From positions 1,293,418 to 1,357,417 of the forward strand of contig NZ_CP009687.1 of NCBI RefSeq assembly GCF_001042715.1: 64,000 bases of DNA. Direction: 5' to 3'. The number at the start of each line of letters is the position of its first letter. Position 1 is the stretch's first letter. The stretch comes from Clostridium aceticum. Lineage in GTDB: Bacteria; Bacillota; Clostridia; Peptostreptococcales; Natronincolaceae. Below are positions 63,841 to 64,000 of this stretch, piece after piece. A program made the translations under genes and the position numbers. Below the pieces are notes generated by a model that made no database searches, was not told the DNA's origin, and saw only the letters and a list, made by a program, of their open reading frames with translations.

Positions 63841-64000
63841 CTAATCCTCCTCCTTCAATGTCATATTTCTTTTACCAATAAAAGCTGTTAAGGCATTTAA
63901 TAGTACAATAATTACAATCAATACAATTGCCGCAGCATAAGCCAGTTCAGGCATATCTCCTTCCCCAGCAGGAGAGTTAAAATAAATATAAGTTGTTAAA
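63841..64000 (-). CDS. pstA: Phosphate ABC transporter permease PstA, C-terminal part (gene continues beyond window)
   Basis: The minus strand gives LTTYIYFNSPAGEGDMPELAYAAAIVLIVIIVLLNALTAFIGKRNMTLKEED and a TAG at 63841-63843. This is the last membrane helix and tail of the PstA permease, identified by its position one base before pstB and by the ELAYAAAIVL pattern. Truncated by the window edge. Confidence 0.85.
   Translation of the reverse strand, partial: LTTYIYFNSPAGEGDMPELAYAAAIVLIVIIVLLNALTAFIGKRNMTLKEED

Overview
The window is AT-rich DNA from a low-GC, endospore-forming, anaerobic Firmicute. It carries a gerABC germinant-receptor operon, a complete glycine reductase (Stickland) operon with two in-frame UGA selenocysteine codons, a cggR glycolytic operon, a membrane pyrophosphatase, T-box and glycine riboswitch leaders, and TTG/GTG starts behind strong AGGAGG sites. 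Together these point to an amino-acid-fermenting member of the Clostridia, of the Alkaliphilus / Natronincola / Peptostreptococcaceae type. The genus is inference.

Core region, 1-33.5 kb. A spore germination operon (gerA-gerB-gerC) runs leftward off the edge. A T-box leader (apparent Tyr specifier) precedes a TRAP-TAXI transporter (fused permease, then lipoprotein receptor), followed by trmL and a DegV protein. A tandem glycine riboswitch leads grdX-trxB-trxA-grdE-grdA-grdB-grdC-grdD. There the thioredoxin system and selenoprotein A recycle electrons to the glycine-specific B component (GrdB/GrdE), and GrdC/GrdD release acetyl phosphate. rpoN follows. The glycolytic operon cggR-gap-pgk-tpiA-gpmI-eno has a CggR-like operator, and after it come secG, hppA, a DUF1294 protein, rnr, a TrkA-C membrane protein and smpB.

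ssrA and its island, 33.5-54.3 kb. The tmRNA gene (tag ANDNYVLAA) is interrupted in its T-loop by a group I intron of about 265 nt; P1, the U.G splice site, the S element and the terminal G are all visible. A second, 5'-truncated copy of ssrA, from the tag to the CCA end and including an intron variant, lies 18.2 kb downstream. A third short 3'-end copy lies at 54.2 kb. These direct repeats bound a defence-type genomic island that has no visible integrase. It carries a methyltransferase-like protein coupled to a TIR-like/Mrr nuclease, a DrmA-DrmB (DISARM-like) pair lacking other DISARM genes, a convergent 862-aa sigma-70-like protein with extra N-terminal domains, a GmrSD-like DUF262 nuclease, a SIR2-HerA pair and an HNH nuclease. 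Several tiny genes and an IS21 remnant fill the gaps.

Accessory region, 52.4-63 kb. It contains a three-LysM protein, a TfoX-N protein, a decayed HTH gene, a large dCache/PAS/GGDEF/HD-GYP signalling protein and an MNT-HEPN toxin-antitoxin pair. Several decayed REP-associated (IS200-like) transposase copies sit within a duplicated segment, one of them split by an intact IS110-family element whose long non-coding end could encode a bridge RNA. The window closes with pstB and the end of pstA on the minus strand.

All coordinates, motifs and pairings were read by eye. Family names come from recognisable motifs, not database searches.
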